Positions 61,610 through 64,000 of a stretch of DNA of 64,000 nucleotides are shown in pieces (within the stretch, counting starts at the first letter, position 1; each line of letters starts with the position of its first letter). Under the pieces are notes generated by a model that saw nothing but the letters and a program-made list of their open reading frames with translations, was not told the DNA's origin and ran no database searches. This stretch comes from Bagarius yarrelli. Its lineage: Eukaryota; Chordata; Actinopteri; Siluriformes; Sisoridae. The translations under genes and the position numbers were made by a program. The DNA lies in assembly GCA_005784505.1 (NCBI GenBank), contig VCAZ01000113.1:1077001-1141000 (forward strand), written 5' to 3'.

Positions 61610-61731
61610 GAATATATTAAAAGTTTCAAGTAGGGCTAAAAAAATCTAGATTTTTTGTTTTTCTATAATTGCCAAAGGAGAGGCAAGCTTGAACATTGAA
61701 AATCCTCACCCCTTAGAATCATTCAACCTTT

Positions 61732-62090
61732 TTAACTCGGATGACCAAGTTCAGCATTTTCCAGATGAGCCTTGACATGTCTGTTGCATGCACTGCGATC
61801 GCTGAACCGCTTCCCGCAGGAAAGACAGCTGTAAGGCTTCTCTCCTGTATGGATCCTGATATGCACGCTGAGATGACTGGATTGCCTAAAGTTTTTATCG
61901 CAGTAGGGACAGTGGTACGGTCTTTCTCCTGAATGAACTCTCAGGTGAACTTTCAACAGTCCCCGAGAGCTAAAACTCCTTCCGCACACCACACACAGGT
62001 TGGCTTCGGCTTCGCTTTGGTAAACTGCAGATGGTTTGTGGCCAGGTTGGATGTTCATCTCGTGCATGCTCCCTGTGCCCAGGCACAACT
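61732..62090 (-). CDS. C2H2 zinc-finger protein, last coding exon (three fingers)
   Basis: A nuclear DNA-binding protein by family. The exon follows a splice acceptor (CTGTGATTTAG at 62091-62101 on the minus strand) and gives two bases that complete a split Gln codon, then 118 residues and a stop at 61732-61734. Three C2H2 fingers lie at exon residues 32-52 (CVVC...HLRVH), 60-80 (CPYC...HIRIH) and 88-108 (CLSC...HVKAH), each with C-x2-C-x12-H-x3-H spacing. Linkers are SGERPYH and TGEKPYS, the canonical type. A ten-residue tail follows. The same frame also runs open upstream through the intron to 62214, but that part reads as intron and has no family features. The protein is incomplete here because the gene starts beyond the window. 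Which zinc-finger gene this is cannot be settled from the fingers alone. Confidence 0.86.
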
Positions 62091-62190
62091 CTAAATCACA
62101 GCACATGGCAAAAAAAACGGTCAATTTACATATAACGTAGAACAAGTTGTGTGCCAATAATTTTACATGTACGAGATAATGTCCTCTTAC

Positions 62191-62345
62191 GTCTTGGCAT
62201 GTATTGTTCCTCATCCAACATCAATACGTCTGGGAGTTTCTCCTTTTTACTAAATGCACTCTGATTCTCTGTCCTCGCCTCTGGTTTTCTTTCTCTTCCA
62301 ACTTTTGGGAGTTTGCCAATTCCTCGAGCTCTTATCATAGGAAAT
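62191..62345 (-). CDS. Zinc-finger gene, upstream coding exon (charged linker region)
   Basis: 155 bases between an acceptor (CAATTTTAATTTTAG) and a strong donor (GAC|GTAAGAGG). The frame gives FPMIRARGIGKLPKVGRERK..., rich in Lys, Arg and Glu, ending MPR, with the last base split to form Gln with the next exon. The phases at both edges agree with the neighbouring exons, the best evidence that it belongs to the gene. No known domain; it looks like a disordered, basic linker. The 100-base intron to the last exon is short. Confidence 0.72.
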
Positions 62346-63593
62346 CTAAAATTAAAATTGAGCAAAGGGGAGAATTGCAGAAATATTTGTTGACAAATTA
62401 TAAACACAATTTGAACACTTACTTATTAACCACATAAACTTAATCTTAATCTGTATGTATATTTAAATGTTTTATATAAATAACCACACATGCGTGGATA
62501 TTCTTTTGCTGTCTTACAGTATGTCCCAAGGAAATATCACGCTTTCATTGGAAGAAATGTTCCCGATTGGTCTGGAGCATTTCTGTTGTGTTGTGAACTT
62601 TCATTGTGGCTTCTGTATTTGCGTTTTGGCTCAATTTTGTTGTTTTAAAATTGTTTGCTTTTAAAATGTCAGTGCACTACTGGGCCAACGCACAGTTACG
62701 GTAGACTAACTTTAATGTAAGAATTTCTTTATCAGGGCTGATTTTACTCTGTATTGCAGCATAAAACCCCAAAGACACACAGTGCAGTTAATGTTCTTCA
62801 TGTGTCATAGGGTTAAACTCGGACATGTGAGCCTGAAGAAAACACTTACTAGCATACTAAAGCATCATGTCACTTTATAGACAACCTTTTGACTAGACTT
62901 GATCATACAAGTTTTACTCCAAAACAATGAGGGTTATAGGCTGCAGATTAAAGACAAAGATATGCATATCATAAACATTTTTAATGTATTAGCAAGATGT
63001 CCAGACATTTTGCTTTCAAACTCTGGAGAAAATAAGGTTTCACATACTTTTTCATAAGCTGAAGGTCTGCCTTTTGAGGCTAATCAAACCTTCTACCAGC
63101 ATTTATATAAAAATTAATTCATCTATGCTGCAGAAACTACAAAAACATTGCTAATGCACAGCCAGTGATGCACTACAAACTGTCTCATGGCTAGTCATGT
63201 GATGGCTAACTCTACATCACGGATATGATAACAATTTAAAAACCTGGCCATAAGTACTTTCAAAAATGCTGTAATTACACATTTAATCTTAATTAAGCGC
63301 AAAGTTCACTGAAATGCAGGAAAACGCAGCGCAAATGAAAAAACACCTGTTTTTCCTCAAAAACTGTTTATGATTATTATAGAATTGTGCCAAATTATCT
63401 AAATTGGATTCAGAGTACAGTTTCAGTAGTGCGACCTGGGTTTTTTTCATATATATTTGAGGTAACAGTTTTAATACTGTGCTAAAATATTGTTTGTAGA
63501 CAGAAAAATTTAACGGGCCCAATACCCAACCCACACAAACAGGAAGTAGTCTGGAGAGTTCGAAATGTTCAACAAGCAATGTTGTAAAATTAC
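62346..63593 (-). other. Intron of the zinc-finger gene
   Basis: 1248 bases with donor GTAATT at its start (minus strand) and acceptor TTTTAG at its end. No repeat recognised. Confidence 0.55.
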
Positions 63594-63688
63594 CTTTCTC
63601 TTCTTTGAACCTCTTTATCTTGTTCTGCTGGATCATAATTAACACATTGTTTAGGCTGCCCAGCGTTCGCTCTGCTTGTTAATGGAAG
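63594..63688 (-). CDS. Zinc-finger gene, partial 5'-most exon in the window
   Basis: 95 bases after a strong polypyrimidine acceptor (CATTCTTTCCTCTCCACAG) and before AAAG|GTAATT. The frame gives LPLTSRANAGQPKQCVNYDP then AEQDKEVQRRE, with two bases left over that pair with one base of the next exon to make Arg. It begins at phase 0, so an upstream exon should end at phase 0. Another open frame over the same bases (starting MLIMIQQ) does not match the next exon's phase. Assigned from splice sites and phase, not similarity. Confidence 0.6.
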
Positions 63689-64000
63689 CTGTGGAGAGGA
63701 AAGAATGACAATTGCTTTAGCAACGGTGTCTGATGAAAAGCCAACATCTCATTCTACAGGATTCATGTAGATTTCATTTATTTGTAATTTCTGGGCACTG
63801 TGTTTTTACAGTAGCTTTACAATCTCAAAATAAACAGCTGCAGTAATAGAAGAAAATAATAATAATAGTAGGTATGCAAGGCGTATAAATATTAATGGTA
63901 AAAAGAGAAGAACAGGAAAGACTTCACAACAGTTTTTGTAAGTATATGGACCAAACTTGCCAAGTTACTAGTTTTAGACTACAAAATACTTCAGAAATCT
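63689..64000 (-). other. Probable upstream intron of the zinc-finger gene
   Basis: No earlier exon or start codon in a good context recognised before the window ends. Confidence 0.4.

Noticed and set aside
63289..63645. 118-residue frame starting MLIMIQQ on the minus strand
   Set aside because: Its frame does not match the phase of the next exon, and it runs through the splice donor into intron sequence; another frame of the same exon fits.
1..64000. CRISPR array or prokaryotic operon
   Set aside because: No regularly spaced identical repeats with unique spacers, and no dense co-directional ORFs; the window is vertebrate in character.

Overview
This 64 kb window looks like AT-rich, largely non-coding vertebrate DNA, most likely from a ray-finned fish. 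The repeats point there: Tc1-like transposons, an L2-type LINE with a TTGAA-repeat tail, tRNA-derived SINEs ending in GTAAATGTAAATG, DIRS-type tyrosine-recombinase debris and hAT-like elements. There is no bacterial-style gene density, no operon, no CRISPR array and no convincing structural RNA gene. The species cannot be fixed from sequence alone.

Only one host gene is supported: a C2H2 zinc-finger gene on the minus strand at the right edge. Three consecutive exons (63594-63688, 62191-62345, 61732-62090) have good splice sites and matching phases. The last exon carries three zinc fingers and the stop codon; the 5' end lies beyond base 64000.

Layout. 1-2803: unique sequence with a CA microsatellite and an RFX-type X-box. 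2804-4311: a complete-ended Tc1-like transposon with a frameshifted transposase. 5728-10585: a nearly full-length but frame-broken L2-like LINE (ORF1 with a GDSL/SGNH esterase, ORF2 with endonuclease and reverse transcriptase). 10.8-16.3 kb: fragments of other LINEs, including a repeated pair and a possible 5'-inverted insertion. 17.3-19.4 kb: a local duplication and a perfect 26-bp palindrome. 20.6-26.1 kb: DIRS-like repeat, SINEs, an unnamed T-rich repeat family (family R) and a 5'-truncated LINE. 27.9-31.5 kb: a 0.6-kb duplicated block, one copy interrupted by a SINE. 32-42 kb: more family R, a DIRS recombinase remnant and a second, decayed Tc1 family. 42-58 kb: mostly unique sequence with SINEs and X-box-like sites. 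58.6-59.7 kb: a Tc1 fragment with a large foldback. 61045-61542: a hAT-like element with 8-bp target duplications just 3' of the zinc-finger gene.

The mobile elements form apparent partnerships: one SINE family shares its 3' tail with the LINE fragment at 22212-23372. I found no evidence of an undescribed multi-gene system. The most notable items are the foldback at 58840-59152, the occupied/empty SINE duplicate pair, family R with its variable internal arrays, and the repeated X-box-like sites.
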